The notes beneath the pieces are model-generated. The model ran no database searches, was not told where the DNA came from, and saw nothing but the letters and a program-made list of their open reading frames with translations. A stretch of DNA of 64,000 bases from Gellertiella hungarica. GTDB taxonomy: Bacteria > Pseudomonadota > Alphaproteobacteria > Rhizobiales > Rhizobiaceae. Where the stretch lies: the NCBI RefSeq assembly GCF_014197145.1, contig NZ_JACIEZ010000006.1, forward strand, positions 124,001 through 188,000. Direction: 5' to 3'. Made by a program: the position numbers and the translations under genes. The stretch's first letter is position 1. Each line of letters begins with the position of its first letter. Of the stretch, positions 63,291 to 64,000 are shown piece after piece.

Positions 63291-64000
63291 CTATCCCGGA
63301 AGGAAGCGCTGGCCGGCGCTGCGGATAGCCTCCACAAGGAAATCCATCGTTGCCTTGATGCGCGCGAGCTTGCGGGTATCCTCGTGCACGCTCATGTAAA
63401 AGGTCCGGATGAGCCGGAGCTTGTCCGGGAGCAGACGCGTGAAGCGGGCATCGCCTTCCGCCAGAAAACAGGGCAGCACCGCCAGCCCCGCCCCGGCGGC
63501 CACGGCCTCCGCCTGCGCCATGAGGTTCGAACTCTTCATGCGCGTCGTGAGCGCGCGCGCAATCAGCGGCAGATAATCGAGCTCCGGCGTGTAAATCAGA
63601 TCATCGATATAGCTGACGAAGGGCTTGCGCTGCAGATCGGCCGCCTCCGCGACATCCTGCCAGTCGCGGACCCTGTGGGCTGCGCCGTAAACGCCGAGCT
63701 CGTAATCGGTGAGCTTGAGCGTGTAGAGCCGGGCATGGCCGGGATTGGACAGGCCGATCGCGATATCCGCCTCGCGCTTCGAGAGGCTGAAGCTGCGGGG
63801 GGTGGCCACGAGCTCGATGTCGAGGTCCGGATGCCGTTCCGCAAGCGCTCCGATCCGCGGCGCCAGAAAGCAGGTGCCGAAACCGTCCGGACTGCCGATC
63901 CGGACCGTACCCGAGACCGCCGTGCTTTCCTCCGCGATCTCGCTCTGTATCGTCATGACCGCCGCCTCGATCCGCTCTGCCTCCGCGAGAAGCCGCTCGC
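63291..64000 (-). CDS. LysR family regulator, C-terminal part only
   Basis: The frame continues beyond the right window edge, so the N-terminal DNA-binding domain is missing. Visible are the linker helix (ERLLAEAERIEAAV) and the effector domain (SGTVRIGSPDGFGTCFLAPRIGALAERHPDLDIELV; READIAIGLSNP; VAAGAGLAVLPCFLAEGD; RIKATMDFLVEAI). The regulator lies upstream of, and on the same strand as, the MDR gene. Inducer unknown. Confidence 0.85.
   Translation of the reverse strand, partial: ERLLAEAERIEAAVMTIQSEIAEESTAVSGTVRIGSPDGFGTCFLAPRIGALAERHPDLDIELVATPRSFSLSKREADIAIGLSNPGHARLYTLKLTDYELGVYGAAHRVRDWQDVAEAADLQRKPFVSYIDDLIYTPELDYLPLIARALTTRMKSSNLMAQAEAVAAGAGLAVLPCFLAEGDARFTRLLPDKLRLIRTFYMSVHEDTRKLARIKATMDFLVEAIRSAGQRFLPG

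Overview
The window is about 64 kb of GC-rich, densely coding DNA from an alphaproteobacterium, most likely a member of the Rhizobiaceae or a close relative (Rhizobium, Agrobacterium, Ensifer, Shinella type). The best taxonomic anchor is the irr-fabA-fabB-fabI block at 1.05-4.4 kb, a typical rhizobial arrangement, supported by DUF1236-type secreted proteins, rhizobial-style intergenic palindromes and many GntR/MarR/IclR/AraC regulators beside catabolic operons. I saw no tRNA, rRNA, CRISPR, transposase or phage gene.

Layout. (1) 0-6.5 kb, household genes: a partial secreted protein, a TRIC/UPF0126 channel, the iron regulator Irr, the unsaturated fatty acid genes fabA-fabB plus fabI, and a double-PAS hybrid histidine kinase. 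(2) 6.5-9.7 kb: a DapA-family lyase, an FCD-type GntR regulator and a DadA-like FAD oxidoreductase, resembling part of a hydroxyproline or D-amino-acid catabolic locus, with a perfect 30-bp palindrome as probable operator. (3) 9.9-14.1 kb: a NarL-type two-component pair and low-complexity secreted proteins, including a Ser/Gly repeat DUF1236 protein and a 30-residue membrane peptide. (4) 14.1-46.9 kb: a large catabolic region. It holds two MarR regulators, two phytoene-desaturase-like FAD oxidoreductases, an isatin-hydrolase-like cyclase, a fused-type IorA/IorB 2-oxoacid:ferredoxin oxidoreductase, a five-gene family-5 ABC importer, a secreted VOC protein, an AraC regulator, a styrene/indole monooxygenase pair with an SDR, a luciferase-like monooxygenase with its own flavin reductase, and a long operon starting with a 2-aminobenzoyl-CoA monooxygenase/reductase-type fusion followed by beta-oxidation genes. 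(5) 46.9-56.3 kb: a complete 4-hydroxyphenylacetate/homoprotocatechuate meta-cleavage locus (hpaI-H-G-D-E-F, hpaR, hpaC-B, hpaA). (6) 56.3-64 kb: a class III aminotransferase, a HAD hydrolase, a Tm-1-like protein, IclR, a PuuC-like aldehyde dehydrogenase, a quinone-oxidoreductase-like MDR and a partial LysR.

How the genes may work together. Region 4 reads as one pathway for an indolic compound: a flavin monooxygenase oxidises the indole ring, the cyclase opens isatin to isatinate (2-aminophenylglyoxylate), and anthraniloyl-CoA is dearomatised by the fusion enzyme and degraded by the enoyl-CoA hydratase, acyl-CoA dehydrogenase, RidA, hydratase/dehydrogenase and thiolase genes. No anthranilate-CoA ligase is visible. 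I therefore propose, as inference, that IorAB converts isatinate directly to anthraniloyl-CoA, as phenylglyoxylate oxidoreductases do for benzoyl-CoA. Two shared operator-like motifs tie the parts together: TTTAA-N2-TTAAA before the monooxygenase operon and twice before the fusion gene, and TTGCAA-N2-ACATATTTTG before the cyclase and before iorA. The hpa locus has its own motif (TTAACATGTTAA and variants). All functions are read from sequence alone and are family-level unless stated.
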